Assembly (NCBI RefSeq): GCF_000423605.1
Contig: NZ_AUIH01000024.1
Span: 17,117 to 81,116, forward strand
DNA length: 64,000 bases
Source of the DNA: Saccharospirillum impatiens DSM 12546
Lineage (GTDB): Bacteria; Pseudomonadota; Gammaproteobacteria; Pseudomonadales; Natronospirillaceae
Direction: 5' to 3'
Shown: positions 1 to 10,144 of the stretch, piece after piece
Layout of the letters: each line of letters starts with the position of its first letter
How positions within the stretch are numbered: the stretch's first letter is position 1
Made by a program: the position numbers and the translations under genes
Notes under the pieces: generated by a model
What the model saw: the letters and a program-made list of their open reading frames with translations, nothing else
Told to the model about the DNA's origin: nothing
Database searches by the model: none

Positions 1-662
1 GTGGCTGCACGACGGATCGCTTCTTCAGGATCCAGAGTGCCCTTTGTTTCCAGCTCAATCACCAGCTTATCCAGGTCTGTACGTTGCTCTACACGCGCCG
101 CATCGACGTTGTAGGCAACCCGAACGACCGGGCTGTAGGTAGCATCCAACTGCAGTCTACCGATGGGTTTACTCTCGTCTTCACCACTGCTGCGGGATTC
201 CGCAGGGACATAACCACGGCCAGTGGTTACACGCAGCGTCATGCTCACATCCGCATTGCTGCCCAGGTGGGCAATAATGTGATCCGGATTGGCGACTTCA
301 ACGCCATGGTCCAACTGAATATCGCCCGCTGTCAGGTTGCCTGCGCCTTTCTTCTTCAGCGTCAGGGTCACTTCTTCGCGGTCGAACAGTTTGACGGCGA
401 CGTCTTTCAGGTTGAGCAGGATTTCCTGTACGTCTTCCTGCACGCCCTCGATGGTGCTGTACTCGTGCAATACACCGTCGATCTCAACGTCGGTGATTGC
501 GGCGCCTGGCATGGACGACAGCAGGATACGACGCAGCGCGTTGCCCAGAGTGTGACCAAAACCGCGCTCAAGCGGCTCGAGCGTGATCTTGGCCCGGTTG
601 GCGCTGATTTCCTGCACATCGATATGACGTGGCGTCAAAAAGTCGTTGGCTGAACGCTGCAT
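1..662 (-). CDS. rpoA: RNA polymerase alpha subunit, C-terminal part cut by window edge
   Basis: Alpha subunit of RNA polymerase; it nucleates core assembly through its N-terminal domain and contacts activators and UP elements through its C-terminal domain. The frame opens at the ATG at 662 ([19 protein letters not shown]) and stays open for 220 codons to the window edge, so roughly the first two thirds of a usual 330-residue protein are visible. The assembly motifs [18 protein letters not shown] and [11 protein letters not shown] are present. It is the last visible gene of the alpha operon, 23 bp after rpsD; rplQ would be expected just outside. Confidence 0.97.
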   Translation of the reverse strand, partial: MQRSANDFLTPRHIDVQEISANRAKITLEPLERGFGHTLGNALRRILLSSMPGAAITDVEIDGVLHEYSTIEGVQEDVQEILLNLKDVAVKLFDREEVTLTLKKKGAGNLTAGDIQLDHGVEVANPDHIIAHLGSNADVSMTLRVTTGRGYVPAESRSSGEDESKPIGRLQLDATYSPVVRVAYNVDAARVEQRTDLDKLVIELETKGTLDPEEAIRRAA

Positions 663-685
663 AGATGCCCCTATTTGCAGTGAGA

Positions 686-1306
686 TTACTTGGAGTACAA
701 TTCCACGATCAGGTTTTCGTTGATTTCCTGACTCAGGTCAGCACGTTCGGGTTTGGACACGAACTTGCCTTCCATCTTCTTGGCATCAACTTCTACCCAG
801 GAGACAGGCGAACGCTGAGCAGAGATATCCAGCGAGCTTTGAATACGCAGCTGAGTCTTGCTCTTTTCGCGGATCGCCACGACGTCACCCGGTTGTACCT
901 GGTAGGACGCAATGTTGACGGTTTCGCCGTTCACCAGAATGGCTTTGTGGGCAACCAGCTGACGAGATTCAGAGCGAGTCGCCCCAAAGCCCATGCGGTA
1001 AACCACGTTATCCAAACGAGTTTCAAGGAGTTGCAGCAAGTTTTCACCGGTTGCACCCTTCAAACGGGCAGCAGCTTTGTAGTAGTTACGGAACTGCTTC
1101 TCGAGAACGCCGTACATACGACGGACTTTCTGTTTCTCGCGCAGCTGAACGCCGTAATCAGACAAACGACCGCGACGTGCACCGTGTACACCAGGAACGG
1201 TTTCTGCTTTACATTTGGAGTCGAGTGAACGAACTCCGCTTTTCAGAAACAGATCTGTGCCTTCACGACGAGACAGCTTACACTTAGGACCAATATAACG
1301 TGCCAT
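686..1306 (-). CDS. rpsD: 30S ribosomal protein S4
   Basis: Primary 16S rRNA-binding protein that starts 5'-domain assembly of the small subunit. In E. coli it is also the translational repressor of the alpha operon. The 206 residues match the family length. The start [19 protein letters not shown] and the S4 RNA-binding domain (about residues 95-160, [20 protein letters not shown]) are typical. Only two N-terminal cysteines are seen, so the four-Cys zinc form is absent. It lies between rpsK and rpoA in the usual rpsM-rpsK-rpsD-rpoA order. Confidence 0.98.
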   Translation of the reverse strand: MARYIGPKCKLSRREGTDLFLKSGVRSLDSKCKAETVPGVHGARRGRLSDYGVQLREKQKVRRMYGVLEKQFRNYYKAAARLKGATGENLLQLLETRLDNVVYRMGFGATRSESRQLVAHKAILVNGETVNIASYQVQPGDVVAIREKSKTQLRIQSSLDISAQRSPVSWVEVDAKKMEGKFVSKPERADLSQEINENLIVELYSK

Positions 1307-1324
1307 TAAACTCTGTCTCCTTTA

Positions 1325-1717
1325 TTACACGCGGCGCTTCTTGGGCGGGCGGCAACCGTTGTGAGGGATGGGTGTCACATCGGTAATGTTGCTGATTCGA
1401 TAGCCACACGCGTTCAATGCTCGTACCGCAGATTCGCGACCTGGACCGGGGCCTTTCACCTCGACATCCAGATTCTTCAGACCATATTCCTGTGCTGCAA
1501 CACCGGCTCGCTCAGCGGCGACCTGGGCTGCAAAAGGAGTGCTCTTACGAGATCCACGGAAACCGGAGCCACCGGAAGTTGCCCAGCTCAGGGCGTTTCC
1601 TTGGCGGTCCGTAATGGTCACAATGGTGTTGTTAAAGGACGCATGGATGTGCGCGATGCCATCAGCGACCTGCTTTTTCACCTTTTTGCGCGACCGGTTC
1701 GTACCTGGCTTTGCCAT
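1325..1717 (-). CDS. rpsK: 30S ribosomal protein S11
   Basis: Small-subunit platform protein near the E-site mRNA exit. The ATG at 1717 ([20 protein letters not shown]) gives 130 residues, the family norm. An in-frame start six codons upstream is unlikely because AGGA sits at the right distance before 1717. The core [17 protein letters not shown] and the C-terminus [13 protein letters not shown] are diagnostic. It sits 18 bp before rpsD in the alpha operon. Confidence 0.98.
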   Translation of the reverse strand: MAKPGTNRSRKKVKKQVADGIAHIHASFNNTIVTITDRQGNALSWATSGGSGFRGSRKSTPFAAQVAAERAGVAAQEYGLKNLDVEVKGPGPGRESAVRALNACGYRISNITDVTPIPHNGCRPPKKRRV

Positions 1718-1791
1718 CTTCGATTTCCTATGCAAAAACTGTTATTAATACTTTGGTCAAAAGACCTGATTCAAGCGACCTTCAAACGCTA

Positions 1792-2148
1792 TTAGCGTTT
1801 AATAGGCTTCTTCGGACCTTTACGGGTGCGGGCGTTCGTCTTCGTACGCTGGCCACGCAAAGGCAGGTTACGACGGTGGCGGATACCACGGTAGCAACCC
1901 AGATCCATCAACCGCTTGATGTTCATCTGAATTTCACGACGCAAGTCACCTTCTACAGTGTACTTGCCGACTTCGTTACGAATCTCGTCCAGCTTCTCGT
2001 CGGACAAATCCTTCACTTTAGCCGTAGGTTCAACCCCAACCGATGTACAGATGGCATAAGCAGTGGTGCGACCGATACCATAGATATAGGTCAGCGAGAT
2101 CACCGCATGCTTGTTGTCAGGAATATTGACGCCTGCTATACGGGCCAT
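1792..2148 (-). CDS. rpsM: 30S ribosomal protein S13
   Basis: Head protein of the small subunit, contacting L5 of the large subunit and the P-site tRNA. The 118 residues begin [20 protein letters not shown] and end in the basic tail [11 protein letters not shown], as in E. coli. It is the first gene after a promoter and two hairpins at 2173-2254, so it is probably the first gene of an alpha operon with its own transcription start. Confidence 0.98.
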   Translation of the reverse strand: MARIAGVNIPDNKHAVISLTYIYGIGRTTAYAICTSVGVEPTAKVKDLSDEKLDEIRNEVGKYTVEGDLRREIQMNIKRLMDLGCYRGIRHRRNLPLRGQRTKTNARTRKGPKKPIKR

Positions 2149-2172
2149 TCAACTTACTCCGTTATCAAACGT

Positions 2173-2219
2173 TTAATAGAGCCGTTGTGGCTCTATTAAT
2201 GAACCCCCTATTTAAGGGG
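2173..2219 (-). promoter_or_regulatory. Leader hairpins before rpsM (alpha operon)
   Basis: Two inverted repeats lie in the rpsM leader. The first has perfect 11-bp arms TTAATAGAGCC / GGCTCTATTAA (2173-2183 and 2189-2199) with a 5-nt loop. The second is CCCCT / AGGGG at 2205-2219. They lie downstream of the promoter at 2226-2254 and just before the ribosome binding site. By analogy with the E. coli alpha operon, where S4 represses translation at a leader structure, this is the likely control site. The fold itself is not the E. coli sequence, so the role is inferred. Confidence 0.5.
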
Positions 2220-2225
2220 CGCGAG

Positions 2226-2254
2226 ATGATAGCGCCTGGGCTTTACAAAATCAA
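2226..2254 (-). promoter_or_regulatory. Promoter of the alpha operon (rpsM-rpsK-rpsD-rpoA)
   Basis: On the minus strand TTGATT (2249-2254) and TATCAT (2226-2231) are separated by exactly 17 bp, followed by the GC-rich discriminator CTCGCGCCCC. It lies in the gap between rpmJ and rpsM. This is a good sigma70-type match with a discriminator of the kind associated with stringent control. Confidence 0.75.
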
Positions 2255-2289
2255 GCCGTATTACCCTGGCGCTAACCAACCGACTGCAA

Positions 2290-2403
2290 TTAACCCTGAC
2301 GCTGTTTGTGCTTCGGATCCGTGCAGATCACACGAACAGCACCGTTACGGCGGATAATCTTGCAGTTACGGCAGATTTTCTTGACTGACGCACGTACTTT
2401 CAT
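2290..2403 (-). CDS. rpmJ: 50S ribosomal protein L36
   Basis: Smallest large-subunit protein, at the peptidyl-transferase periphery. The 37 residues begin [17 protein letters not shown]. The cysteines at 11, 14 and 27 and His32 form the zinc ribbon of the C+ form, so this is the zinc-binding paralogue. It lies between secY and rpsM, the usual end of the spc operon. An independent promoter follows it. Confidence 0.97.
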   Translation of the reverse strand: MKVRASVKKICRNCKIIRRNGAVRVICTDPKHKQRQG

Positions 2404-2438
2404 GCTTCACTCCAATAACTGGTAATCACTCAGTCTCT

Positions 2439-3755
2439 TCAGTTGTTGCCAATCGACTTCAGATTGGCCTTTTTCATCACTGACGAATACTGGTGGGACA
2501 TCAAGTGACTTTGCACCTGAGCCATAAAGTCCATCACAACCACCACCACGATCAACAGCGAGGTACCACCAAAGTAAAACGGAACGTTGGCGGCTATCAC
2601 CAGGGCCTGGGGCAGCAAGGACACAGCGGTAATGTACATCGCACCAAAGAACGTCAACCGTGCAGAAACCCCGTCAATATAACGGGAAGTCTGCTCACCT
2701 GGGCGAATGCCCGGTATAAATGCACCGGAACGCTTCAGGTTTTCAGCCACATCCTTCGGATTGAAGGTTACTGCTGTGTAGAAATAGCAGAAGAAGACGA
2801 CTGCGAATGCGAACAGCAGAATGTACAGCGGCTGACCCGGACTGAGCAGCAGAGCGATATCCTGCATCCAACCCATACCGTCGCCACTGCCAAACCAGTT
2901 ACCCAGCGACGCTGGGAACAGCAAGAGACTGGACGCAAAGATAGGTGGAATCACGCCGGCCATGTTGATCTTCAGCGGTAAGTGACTGCTTTGTGCCTGG
3001 AACACCTTACGACCTTGCTGACGCTTGGCGTAATTAATGGTGATCCGGCGCTGGCCACGCTCAATAAAGACAATGAACGCAACCACAGCAACCGCTACCA
3101 AACCGATCAACAACAGAGCGATAATGCTGAGCTCACCCTGACGGGCACTCTCAAAGCTCTGACCGATCGCACCGGGCAAGCCCGCTACGATACCCGCGAA
3201 AATAAGCATGGAAATACCATTACCAATTCCGCGCTCGGTGATCTGCTCACCCAGCCACATCATGAACATGGTGCCGCAGGTCAAGGTGACCACAGCAACA
3301 AAGTAAAATGACGGACCAGTGTCGAACGCTATGTTCTGGCTGGCCAGACCTGCCGAAAGGGCGAAGGACTGGATAATTGCCAGCACCAGCGTGCCGTATC
3401 GGGTGTACTGGCTCATCTTGCGACGGCCAGCTTCACCTTCCTTCTTGAGCTGTTCCAGATGGGGACTCACGACCGTCAGGAGCTGCATGATAATCGACGC
3501 GGAAATATACGGCATAATACCGAGTGCGAAGATACTCATACGTTCCAGTGCGCCACCGGAGAACATGTTGAACATGCTCAGGATGGTGTCACGGTTACGC
3601 TCGAACAATGCAGACAGGCTGTCCGGGTTAATACCCGGAACAGGAATGTGTGCACCGATACGGTAGACCAGGAGCGCTAACAGGAGGAAGCGAAGGCGAG
3701 TCCAAAGCTCGCCCAGCCCTCCTTGCGACCCGGCCGGTAGTCCTTGTCTGGTCAT
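2439..3755 (-). CDS. secY: Preprotein translocase subunit SecY
   Basis: Channel-forming inner-membrane subunit of the Sec translocon; SecE is encoded at 29395. The 438 residues carry ten hydrophobic segments. SecY signatures seen include [17 protein letters not shown] near the N-terminus, [17 protein letters not shown] (plug/TM2 region) and the cytoplasmic loop [19 protein letters not shown]. It sits between rplO and rpmJ in the spc operon. Confidence 0.98.
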   Translation of the reverse strand: MTRQGLPAGSQGGLGELWTRLRFLLLALLVYRIGAHIPVPGINPDSLSALFERNRDTILSMFNMFSGGALERMSIFALGIMPYISASIIMQLLTVVSPHLEQLKKEGEAGRRKMSQYTRYGTLVLAIIQSFALSAGLASQNIAFDTGPSFYFVAVVTLTCGTMFMMWLGEQITERGIGNGISMLIFAGIVAGLPGAIGQSFESARQGELSIIALLLIGLVAVAVVAFIVFIERGQRRITINYAKRQQGRKVFQAQSSHLPLKINMAGVIPPIFASSLLLFPASLGNWFGSGDGMGWMQDIALLLSPGQPLYILLFAFAVVFFCYFYTAVTFNPKDVAENLKRSGAFIPGIRPGEQTSRYIDGVSARLTFFGAMYITAVSLLPQALVIAANVPFYFGGTSLLIVVVVVMDFMAQVQSHLMSHQYSSVMKKANLKSIGNN

Positions 3756-3761
3756 GGAGAA

Positions 3762-4196
3762 TTATTCCTCTACCTTTCCGCCCGCAGCTTCAATGGCTGC
3801 CTTTGCACCCTTGGTAACTTTCAGACCCTTGACCGTTACGGCCTGGCTGATTTCACCGGACAGGATGACACGCGCGCGCTTGATTTTTTCACCGATAATA
3901 TCGGCTTTTTTCAACGCAGCCAGATCGACCACTTCGACACCGGCTTTCACCAGTTCGTGCAGGCGAATCTCGGCAACAAACGGCGCCTGGCGAGATGTAA
4001 AGCCAAACTTTGGCAAGCGACGCTGCAAAGGCATTTGACCGCCTTCAAAACCTGGCTTGACCGAACCGCCTGAACGGGACTTTTGACCCTTGTGACCACG
4101 GCCGCCGGTCTTACCCAGACCAGAACCGATACCACGGCCAACCCGCTTGGGAGCGGTGGTAGAACCCTCTGCAGGGCTCAATGTGTTCAGAAACAT
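3762..4196 (-). CDS. rplO: 50S ribosomal protein L15
   Basis: Late-assembly 23S rRNA-binding protein. The ATG at 4196 ([20 protein letters not shown]) gives 144 residues and matches the family N-terminus. A GTG three codons upstream overlaps the rpmD stop and is less likely. The glycine-rich arm ([20 protein letters not shown]) is diagnostic. It is followed within 6 bp by secY, so the two are probably translationally linked. Confidence 0.98.
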   Translation of the reverse strand: MFLNTLSPAEGSTTAPKRVGRGIGSGLGKTGGRGHKGQKSRSGGSVKPGFEGGQMPLQRRLPKFGFTSRQAPFVAEIRLHELVKAGVEVVDLAALKKADIIGEKIKRARVILSGEISQAVTVKGLKVTKGAKAAIEAAGGKVEE

Positions 4197-4201
4197 GATA
4201 C

Positions 4202-4390
4202 TCACCCCTCAACCACGCGAACCATATAGTTCACTTTGTTGATCATGCCACGAACGGAAGGTGTATCTTCCAGTTCGCGGACCTGGCCCACCTTCTTCAA
4301 ACCCAGACCCTGGACACACAGTTTGTGCTTGGGCTGAGTCGCGATGGGGCTGCGGAACAGCTGAACCTTTAGTGTTTTCGCTTTAGCCAT
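4202..4390 (-). CDS. rpmD: 50S ribosomal protein L30
   Basis: Small 23S rRNA-binding protein of the large subunit. The 62 residues contain the family signature [20 protein letters not shown] and end [14 protein letters not shown]. It sits 5 bp after rpsE and 5 bp before rplO in canonical spc order. Confidence 0.97.
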   Translation of the reverse strand: MAKAKTLKVQLFRSPIATQPKHKLCVQGLGLKKVGQVRELEDTPSVRGMINKVNYMVRVVEG

Positions 4391-4395
4391 GTCCG

Positions 4396-4902
4396 TTACT
4401 CCGTAATGTATTCGACGGACTTGCCACGCTTGGCAGCCACGTCTTCAGGAGAACGCATCTTGGCCAAACCGTTAACGGTTGCACGTACGACGTTAACCGG
4501 GTTGGTCGAGCCGTAGCACTTGGCCAGTACGTTTTGTACACCGGCGACTTCCAGCACGGCACGCATCGCGCCGCCTGCAATAACACCGGTACCGTCTGAA
4601 GCAGGCTGCATGTATACCTTGGAAGCACCGTGACGGGCGTTAACCGGGTATTGCAACGTACCTTCAGTCAGCTGGACCTGGATCATGTTGCGGCGGGCCG
4701 CATCCATCGCCTTCTGAATCGCGACAGGCACTTCACGCGCCTTGCCACGACCGAAGCCGACTTTGCCATTGCCATCACCAACAACTGTCAGCGCAGTAAA
4801 ACCGAAGATCCGGCCACCTTTCACCACTTTGGCGACTCGGTTTACCTGGACCAATTTTTCCTGCAGATCGCCGCCAGCTTGAGCTTGATCGTTATTTGCC
4901 AT
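4396..4902 (-). CDS. rpsE: 30S ribosomal protein S5
   Basis: Small-subunit protein important for decoding accuracy and helicase activity at the mRNA entry. The ATG at 4902 ([20 protein letters not shown]) gives 168 residues, close to the E. coli protein. The frame also opens three codons upstream, but MANN fits the family. The S5 double-stranded RNA-binding region ([20 protein letters not shown]) and the C-terminal domain around [17 protein letters not shown] are intact. No deletion is seen in the loop where spectinomycin-resistance mutations occur. Confidence 0.98.
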   Translation of the reverse strand: MANNDQAQAGGDLQEKLVQVNRVAKVVKGGRIFGFTALTVVGDGNGKVGFGRGKAREVPVAIQKAMDAARRNMIQVQLTEGTLQYPVNARHGASKVYMQPASDGTGVIAGGAMRAVLEVAGVQNVLAKCYGSTNPVNVVRATVNGLAKMRSPEDVAAKRGKSVEYITE

Positions 4903-4912
4903 CATTCGCACC

Positions 4913-5263
4913 TTAGAATTTCAGGCCACCTTCACGGGCAGCGTCTGCCAAAGCCTTTACACGGCCATGGTATTTAAAACCAGACCGGTCAAAAGCCACC
5001 TGTTCGATACCGGCTGCCTTGGCACGCTCTGCTATCAGAGAGCCTACCTTGATAGCGGCATCTACGTTACTCGTCGCGTCTTTACGCAGCGATTCGTCCA
5101 GCGTTGACGCTGATGCAACCACTACGCTGCCATTTGGAGCGATGACTTGCGCGTAAATATGCTGGTTCGACCGGTTTACACACAGACGGTGCACGCCCAA
5201 TTCGCGGATCTTGATGCGGCTGCGGCGAGCACGGCGTAAACGGGATACTTTCTTTTCGTTCAT
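4913..5263 (-). CDS. rplR: 50S ribosomal protein L18
   Basis: 5S rRNA-binding protein that, with L5 and L25, anchors 5S rRNA to the large subunit. The 116 residues begin [20 protein letters not shown] and end with the conserved [20 protein letters not shown]. Family length and spc-operon position between rplF and rpsE agree. Confidence 0.98.
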   Translation of the reverse strand: MNEKKVSRLRRARRSRIKIRELGVHRLCVNRSNQHIYAQVIAPNGSVVVASASTLDESLRKDATSNVDAAIKVGSLIAERAKAAGIEQVAFDRSGFKYHGRVKALADAAREGGLKF

Positions 5264-5274
5264 GACCTATGCCC

Positions 5275-5808
5275 TTATTTTTTCTTGGCTTCTTTACGAC
5301 GGACGTATTCATCCGCGTACCGAACACCTTTGCCTTTATACGGTTCCGGCGGACGGAACGCGCGAATTTCTGCGGCGACCTGACCCAGCTGCTGCTTATC
5401 GGCGCTTTTCAGCACGATTTCAGTATTGCTAGGGGTCTCGGCCGACACGCCTGCAGGCAGGGTGTAATCGATCGGATGGGAGAAGCCCAGTGTCAAATTA
5501 ACGGAATTGCCGGATGCTTTCGCACGATAACCGACACCGTTCAGTTGCAGGCGCTTTTCAAAACCGGTGGTGACACCGACAACCATGTTATTAACCAGTG
5601 CACGCATGGTGCCTGACATGGCATGCGCGATCTTGCCACCATCACGGGGAGCAAAGGTCAGCGTATTGCCGTCCTGCTTAATTTCTACAGAACCGTGCAG
5701 ATTGGTTTCAAGAGCCGCACTACCGCCCTTGACAGAAATCTTGTCGCTAGCGAGCTTGACTTCCACACCTGCTGGAACCGTAATAGGAGCGTTAGCTATT
5801 CGAGACAT
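5275..5808 (-). CDS. rplF: 50S ribosomal protein L6
   Basis: Large-subunit protein at the base of the L7/L12 stalk near the sarcin-ricin loop. The 177 residues start [19 protein letters not shown] and carry two L6 folds. The C-terminal signature [20 protein letters not shown] is complete. It sits 13 bp after rpsH and 11 bp before rplR. Confidence 0.98.
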   Translation of the reverse strand: MSRIANAPITVPAGVEVKLASDKISVKGGSAALETNLHGSVEIKQDGNTLTFAPRDGGKIAHAMSGTMRALVNNMVVGVTTGFEKRLQLNGVGYRAKASGNSVNLTLGFSHPIDYTLPAGVSAETPSNTEIVLKSADKQQLGQVAAEIRAFRPPEPYKGKGVRYADEYVRRKEAKKK

Positions 5809-5821
5809 CGTTCAACTCCCT

Positions 5822-6214
5822 TTAGAAGACTTCGCAGATGATTTCACCGCCCACACCCGCAGAACGGGCTGCGCGGTCGGTCATAACGCCTTTGGATGTT
5901 GAAACGATGGCGATACCCAGCCCGCCAGATACCTTGGGAAGCTCATCGCAACCCTTGTACTGGCGCAGACCTGGACGTGAAACGCGCTTGATCGATTCAA
6001 TCACCGGCTTGCCTTCAAAGTAACGCAAGGTGATATGCATTACCTTTTTGCCTTCGCCCTCAACAGAGAAGTCATCCACAAACCCTTCGTTCTTCAGCAC
6101 GGTCGCAACGGCGATCTTTTGCTTGGAAGACGGCAGGGTAACAATGGCGTGACTGGACTGCTGAGCATTACGGATACGTGTGAACATATCCGCAAGTGTG
6201 TCTTGCATGCTCAT
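5822..6214 (-). CDS. rpsH: 30S ribosomal protein S8
   Basis: Central-domain 16S rRNA-binding protein. In E. coli it is the translational repressor of the spc operon, acting at rplE. The 130 residues start [20 protein letters not shown] and end with the typical [20 protein letters not shown] and a C-terminal ICEVF. It lies between rpsN and rplF. Confidence 0.98.
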   Translation of the reverse strand: MSMQDTLADMFTRIRNAQQSSHAIVTLPSSKQKIAVATVLKNEGFVDDFSVEGEGKKVMHITLRYFEGKPVIESIKRVSRPGLRQYKGCDELPKVSGGLGIAIVSTSKGVMTDRAARSAGVGGEIICEVF

Positions 6215-6284
6215 TCAATATTACCTCTAAGTGTACAGCGAGTGCGGTAACCGGGGCGACATGCCCCGGTCCGGACCACTTTGC

Positions 6285-6590
6285 TTACCAACTTGACTTT
6301 TTCAAACCCGGAACATTGCCCAACATGGCTTGTTCACGCAGCTTGATACGTGACAGACCGAACTTGCGGTAAACCGCATGTGGACGGCCGGTCAACTGAC
6401 AGCGGCGCTGCAGTCTAACAGGACTTGCGTCTCTTGGCAGCTTTTGCAGCGATTGCTGTGCTTCCCAAACCTGTTCATCAGAACTTCCAGAGTCCTTGAT
6501 GATCGCTTTGAGCTTGGCACGCTTCTCAGCATACTTGGCGATGGTCTTGATGCGCTTGGCTTCACGCGCTTTCATACTTACTTTAGCCAT
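6285..6590 (-). CDS. rpsN: 30S ribosomal protein S14 (long, zinc-free form)
   Basis: Small-subunit head protein. At 101 residues it is the long form without the CxxC zinc ribbon found in short S14 proteins. The conserved C-terminal part [20 protein letters not shown] is intact. It follows rplE by 11 bp and is separated from rpsH by about 70 bp, a slightly larger gap than elsewhere in the operon. Confidence 0.97.
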   Translation of the reverse strand: MAKVSMKAREAKRIKTIAKYAEKRAKLKAIIKDSGSSDEQVWEAQQSLQKLPRDASPVRLQRRCQLTGRPHAVYRKFGLSRIKLREQAMLGNVPGLKKSSW

Positions 6591-6601
6591 GACCGTTCCC
6601 C

Positions 6602-7141
6602 TTAACCTTTGAATGGGAAGGCCAGCGCCTTCAGCAGTGCGCGACCTTCGTCATTGGTGCGAGCGGTCGTGGTCACCGTAATGTCCAGACCACGCAGCTT
6701 ATCCACCTTATCGTATTCGATTTCAGGGAAGATAATCTGCTCTTTCACGCCCATGCTGTAGTTACCACGCCCGTCGAATGATTTCGGGTTAATACCCCGA
6801 AAGTCACGCATACGCGGCAGTGAAATGTCGATCAGACGGTCCATAAATTCCCACATACGCTCACCGCGCAGTGTGACTTTACAACCAATCGGCCAGTCTT
6901 CACGAACTTTAAAACCCGCGATGGACTTACGCGCCTTAGTGACCATGACCTTTTGGCCAGCGATCGCTTCAAGGTTCGCAACAGCATTGTCCATCTGCTT
7001 TTTGTCGCCGATAGCTTCGCCCACGCCCATGTTCAAGGTGATCTTGGTGACGCGCGGGATTTCCATGACGTTCTTGTACCCGAACTCTTCTTGGAGTGCG
7101 GAGACAGCGTCAGATTTGTAGAGCTCTTTGAGTCTAGACAT
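6602..7141 (-). CDS. rplE: 50S ribosomal protein L5
   Basis: 5S rRNA-binding protein forming the central protuberance and an inter-subunit bridge with S13. The 179 residues begin [20 protein letters not shown] and contain the L5 signature [18 protein letters not shown], then [20 protein letters not shown]. In E. coli the rplE start is the S8 repression target. No such structure could be confirmed here by eye. Confidence 0.98.
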   Translation of the reverse strand: MSRLKELYKSDAVSALQEEFGYKNVMEIPRVTKITLNMGVGEAIGDKKQMDNAVANLEAIAGQKVMVTKARKSIAGFKVREDWPIGCKVTLRGERMWEFMDRLIDISLPRMRDFRGINPKSFDGRGNYSMGVKEQIIFPEIEYDKVDKLRGLDITVTTTARTNDEGRALLKALAFPFKG

Positions 7142-7155
7142 GTCGTATCCCGCCC

Positions 7156-7485
7156 TTATACACCAATTTCTTTCTTCGTGGACTTGAAGATGCGGACCTT
7201 GGTACCGTCTTCTTTGATCAAAAAGCCAACACGGTCGCCCTTGCTGGTTTCTGAGTTGAAGATCGCTACGTTGGAGGCCGCAATCGGAGCCTCTTTCTCG
7301 ACGATCCCGCCCTGGACACCCAGGTTCGGGTTCGGCTTGGTGTGCTTCTTCATCAGATTCACACCAGACACCACAAAACGCGGGCCTTTCTTGGCGTCGG
7401 TGATCACCTTGGTGATCTTGCCGCGCTTGCCTTTGTCTTTCCCGGCAATTACGACAACGTCGTCGCCACTTTTAAATTTGTTCAT
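7156..7485 (-). CDS. rplX: 50S ribosomal protein L24
   Basis: Assembly-initiator protein for the large subunit, binding near the 5' end of 23S rRNA. The 109 residues begin [20 protein letters not shown], a KOW motif. The conserved [14 protein letters not shown] segment and central region are present. It is slightly longer than the E. coli protein (about 104). It lies 47 bp after rplN. Confidence 0.97.
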   Translation of the reverse strand: MNKFKSGDDVVVIAGKDKGKRGKITKVITDAKKGPRFVVSGVNLMKKHTKPNPNLGVQGGIVEKEAPIAASNVAIFNSETSKGDRVGFLIKEDGTKVRIFKSTKKEIGV

Positions 7486-7532
7486 TTGCTACTCCACTTC
7501 CTGCTACCGTCCAGCAAGTAAGCCCAAAGGGC

Positions 7533-7901
7533 TTACAGAACTTCCGGCGCCAGGGAAATGATTTTCATAAATTTCTCATTACGCAGTTCACGGGTTACCG
7601 GGCCAAAGATCCGGGTGCCGATCGGGGCGTGCTGAGTGTTAAGTAACACCGCAGAGTTGGTGTCAAAACGGATCACTGATCCGTCCGGGCGACGTACACC
7701 CTTACGCGTGCGCACAACAACCGCGTTCATGACCTGACCTTTTTTGACCTTGCCGCGAGGAATTGCTTCCTTCACGGAGACCTTGATCAAGTCACCAATG
7801 CCGGCATAACGACGGTGTGAGCCGCCCAACACCTTGATGCACTGGACACGCTTGGCACCGCTGTTATCCGCAACGTCTAAAACGGTTTCTGTTTGAATCA
7901 T
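7533..7901 (-). CDS. rplN: 50S ribosomal protein L14
   Basis: Large-subunit interface protein. The 122 residues start [20 protein letters not shown] and contain the L14 signature ([19 protein letters not shown]), matching the family throughout. It is the first gene of the classical spc operon, but the gap to rpsQ is only 21 bp and holds no obvious promoter. The S10 and spc genes therefore look continuously transcribed here. Confidence 0.98.
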   Translation of the reverse strand: MIQTETVLDVADNSGAKRVQCIKVLGGSHRRYAGIGDLIKVSVKEAIPRGKVKKGQVMNAVVVRTRKGVRRPDGSVIRFDTNSAVLLNTQHAPIGTRIFGPVTRELRNEKFMKIISLAPEVL

Positions 7902-7922
7902 CTCTCAAACTCCCAGGCGCTG

Positions 7923-8183
7923 TTAAACGGTAGTCGCACGTTCTTCAACGCGAACCAGACGCCAAGTCTTCGACTTGGACAAAGGACGGCATTCTTCGAT
8001 GGTGACGAAGTCGCCGATCTGGCACTCATTGTTTTCATCGTGCGCATGCATTTTGGTAGAACGCTTAACGATTTTCCCGTAAATCGGGTGTGTAACCGTA
8101 CGCTCAATCTTTACGGTAACGGTCTTGTCCGCCTTGTTGCTGACGACCTGACCGGTAACGGTACGGGCTGTTTGTTCAGACAT
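7923..8183 (-). CDS. rpsQ: 30S ribosomal protein S17
   Basis: Primary 16S rRNA-binding protein with an OB fold. The ATG at 8183 ([20 protein letters not shown]) gives 86 residues. A TTG two codons upstream overlaps the rpmC stop and is not needed. [20 protein letters not shown] and the C-terminal [16 protein letters not shown] are characteristic. It is the last gene of the S10 operon. Confidence 0.97.
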   Translation of the reverse strand: MSEQTARTVTGQVVSNKADKTVTVKIERTVTHPIYGKIVKRSTKMHAHDENNECQIGDFVTIEECRPLSKSKTWRLVRVEERATTV

Positions 8184-8185
8184 AT

Positions 8186-8377
8186 TCAAGCACCTGCTTT
8201 CTGAGTCAATACTGTTTTGACACGAGCGATGTCCTTGCGGACTTGCTTCAGCAGATGCGTCTGAGTCAACTGACCCGTCGCTTTTTGCATGCGATATTTG
8301 AACTGATCGCGAAGCAACTCCAACAGGGTGTTATTCAGCTCGTCTACGGACTTTTCACGAAGATCACTAGCGTTCAT
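8186..8377 (-). CDS. rpmC: 50S ribosomal protein L29
   Basis: Small helical protein near the exit tunnel, part of the docking site for trigger factor and SRP. The 63 residues begin [20 protein letters not shown] and contain [20 protein letters not shown]. The start codon overlaps the rplP stop (TAATG), so the two are translationally coupled. Confidence 0.97.
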   Translation of the reverse strand: MNASDLREKSVDELNNTLLELLRDQFKYRMQKATGQLTQTHLLKQVRKDIARVKTVLTQKAGA

Positions 8378-8790
8378 TACATCACCTGCCGTTTAACAAC
8401 AACGGTCGATACTGGCAATTTGGCAGCTGCAAGGCGGAACGCCTCCAGTGCTACGTCTTCACCAACACCTTCCATTTCGTACAAGACTTTACCGGGCTGA
8501 ATCTGAGCTACCCAGTACTCTACGTTACCCTTACCTTTACCCATCCGAACTTCCAAGGGCTTCTTGGAAATGGGCTTGTCCGGGAAAACGCGGATCCAGA
8601 TCTTGCCGCCACGTTTAATATGACGTGTCATTGCGCGACGTGCAGCTTCGATTTGACGAGCTGTAATGCGTCCGCGACCTGTTGCCTTCAGCGCGTACTC
8701 GCCGAAGCTCACTTTACTACCGCGAAGTGCCAGACCGCGGTTGCGGCCCTTTTGCACTTTGCGGAATTTTGTACGTTTAGGTTGCAGCAT
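8377..8790 (-). CDS. rplP: 50S ribosomal protein L16
   Basis: Large-subunit protein that positions aminoacyl-tRNA at the A site. The 137 residues begin [20 protein letters not shown]. The conserved [20 protein letters not shown] and [20 protein letters not shown] segments are present, including the arginine hydroxylated by YcfD in E. coli (R in the MGKG context). The stop overlaps the rpmC start. Confidence 0.98.
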   Translation of the reverse strand: MLQPKRTKFRKVQKGRNRGLALRGSKVSFGEYALKATGRGRITARQIEAARRAMTRHIKRGGKIWIRVFPDKPISKKPLEVRMGKGKGNVEYWVAQIQPGKVLYEMEGVGEDVALEAFRLAAAKLPVSTVVVKRQVM

Positions 8791-8801
8791 CTACGTACTC
8801 C

Positions 8802-9485
8802 TTACCGTGAAGCCTTTTTCTTGGGCGCCTTGGCTTGAGCACGAACTTGCTCGATACCACCCAGGATTTCGCCTTTGAAAATCCACACTTTGATACCGAT
8901 CACACCATAAGTGGTGTGTGCTTCGGCCGTAGCGTAGTCGATGTCAGCACGCAGCGTGTGCAAGGGAACGCGACCTTCGAGATACCACTCGGTACGCGCA
9001 ATCTCAGCACCACCCAAACGGCCACTGACCTGAATCCGAACACCTTTCGCGCCATTGCGCATCGCGTTCTGCATCACACGCTTCATAGCGCGGCGGAACA
9101 TGACACGACGCTCGAGCTGGCCAGCTACAGACTGGGCAACCAGTTTGGAGTCCAGATCAGGCTTGCGGATCTCTTCGATGTTGATGTGCACCGGAATCCC
9201 CATCATGGCGGATACTTCCTGGCGCAGCACTTCAACATCTTCACCTTTCTTGCCGATGACAATGCCAGGCCGAGCGGTGTGGATGGTGATTTTGGCGTTC
9301 TGTGCAGGACGCTCAATCACGATTTTACTTACTGACGCTTTTTCCAGTTTCTTCTCCAGGTAGCTACGAACCTGAATATCATTCAGCAGCTTCTTGGAGT
9401 AGTCCTTGGAGTCGGCATACCAGACCGAACTGTGGTCTTTAGTGATGCCGAGCCGGATCCCGGTGGGATGTACTTTCTGGCCCAT
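8802..9485 (-). CDS. rpsC: 30S ribosomal protein S3
   Basis: Small-subunit head protein at the mRNA entry channel. The 227 residues begin [23 protein letters not shown] domain spans about residues 40-110 with the [15 protein letters not shown] turn. The C-terminal S3 domain includes [20 protein letters not shown]. It sits between rplV and rplP in S10 order. Confidence 0.98.
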   Translation of the reverse strand: MGQKVHPTGIRLGITKDHSSVWYADSKDYSKKLLNDIQVRSYLEKKLEKASVSKIVIERPAQNAKITIHTARPGIVIGKKGEDVEVLRQEVSAMMGIPVHINIEEIRKPDLDSKLVAQSVAGQLERRVMFRRAMKRVMQNAMRNGAKGVRIQVSGRLGGAEIARTEWYLEGRVPLHTLRADIDYATAEAHTTYGVIGIKVWIFKGEILGGIEQVRAQAKAPKKKASR

Positions 9486-9499
9486 CTGTCATTCTCCCC

Positions 9500-9832
9500 T
9501 TATTTCTCGGCAACCTTGACCGTTATGTGGCTCGTACGCTTAAAGATACGATCAGCACGGCCTTTAGCACGCGGACGGATACGCTTCATGGTCATGCCTT
9601 CATCTACAAAGATGGAGGCAACTGAAAGCTCATCAACGTCTGCACCGTCATTGTGTTCTGCATTCGCAATGGCCGATTCCAGAACCTTCTTGACGATTGC
9701 AGCACCTTTTTGGGGGCTGAATGTCAGCAGATCCAGGGCTTCCGCCACTGACTTTCCGCGAATCATGTCTGCTACAAGTCGACCTTTCTGAGCAGACAAT
9801 CGAGCGCCGCGTAATACAGCTTGTGTTTCCAT
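9500..9832 (-). CDS. rplV: 50S ribosomal protein L22
   Basis: Lines the peptide exit tunnel; its beta-hairpin loop is a site of macrolide-resistance changes. The second of two adjacent ATGs (9832, [20 protein letters not shown]) fits the family start and has better spacing to GAGGG, giving 110 residues. The loop ([20 protein letters not shown]) looks unaltered. Confidence 0.97.
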   Translation of the reverse strand: METQAVLRGARLSAQKGRLVADMIRGKSVAEALDLLTFSPQKGAAIVKKVLESAIANAEHNDGADVDELSVASIFVDEGMTMKRIRPRAKGRADRIFKRTSHITVKVAEK

Positions 9833-9847
9833 CATGTCTACCCTCTA

Positions 9848-10123
9848 TTACCGCTTAGCCTTCTTGTCCGCAACATGACCCTTATAGGTACGAGTCAGCG
9901 CGAATTCACCCAACTTATGACCCACCATGTCCTCTGTGACATAAACAGGTACATGTTGACGGCCATTATGGACTGCAAAGGTCAACCCGACGAATTCCGG
10001 GAAGATTGTGGAGCGACGCGACCAGGTTTTCAGGGGCCGTTTGTCACCGTTTTCCAGTGCAGCCTCTACCTTCTTCATCAAGTGCAGGTCGACGAATGGA
10101 CCCTTCTTAAGTGAACGTGGCAC
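9848..10123 (-). CDS. rpsS: 30S ribosomal protein S19
   Basis: Small-subunit head protein that pairs with S13 and touches A-site tRNA. The 91 residues begin [20 protein letters not shown] and contain the family signature [20 protein letters not shown]. It lies between rplB and rplV. Confidence 0.98.
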   Translation of the reverse strand: MPRSLKKGPFVDLHLMKKVEAALENGDKRPLKTWSRRSTIFPEFVGLTFAVHNGRQHVPVYVTEDMVGHKLGEFALTRTYKGHVADKKAKR

Positions 10124-10144
10124 AGCCTTTTCCTCTTATTTCAG

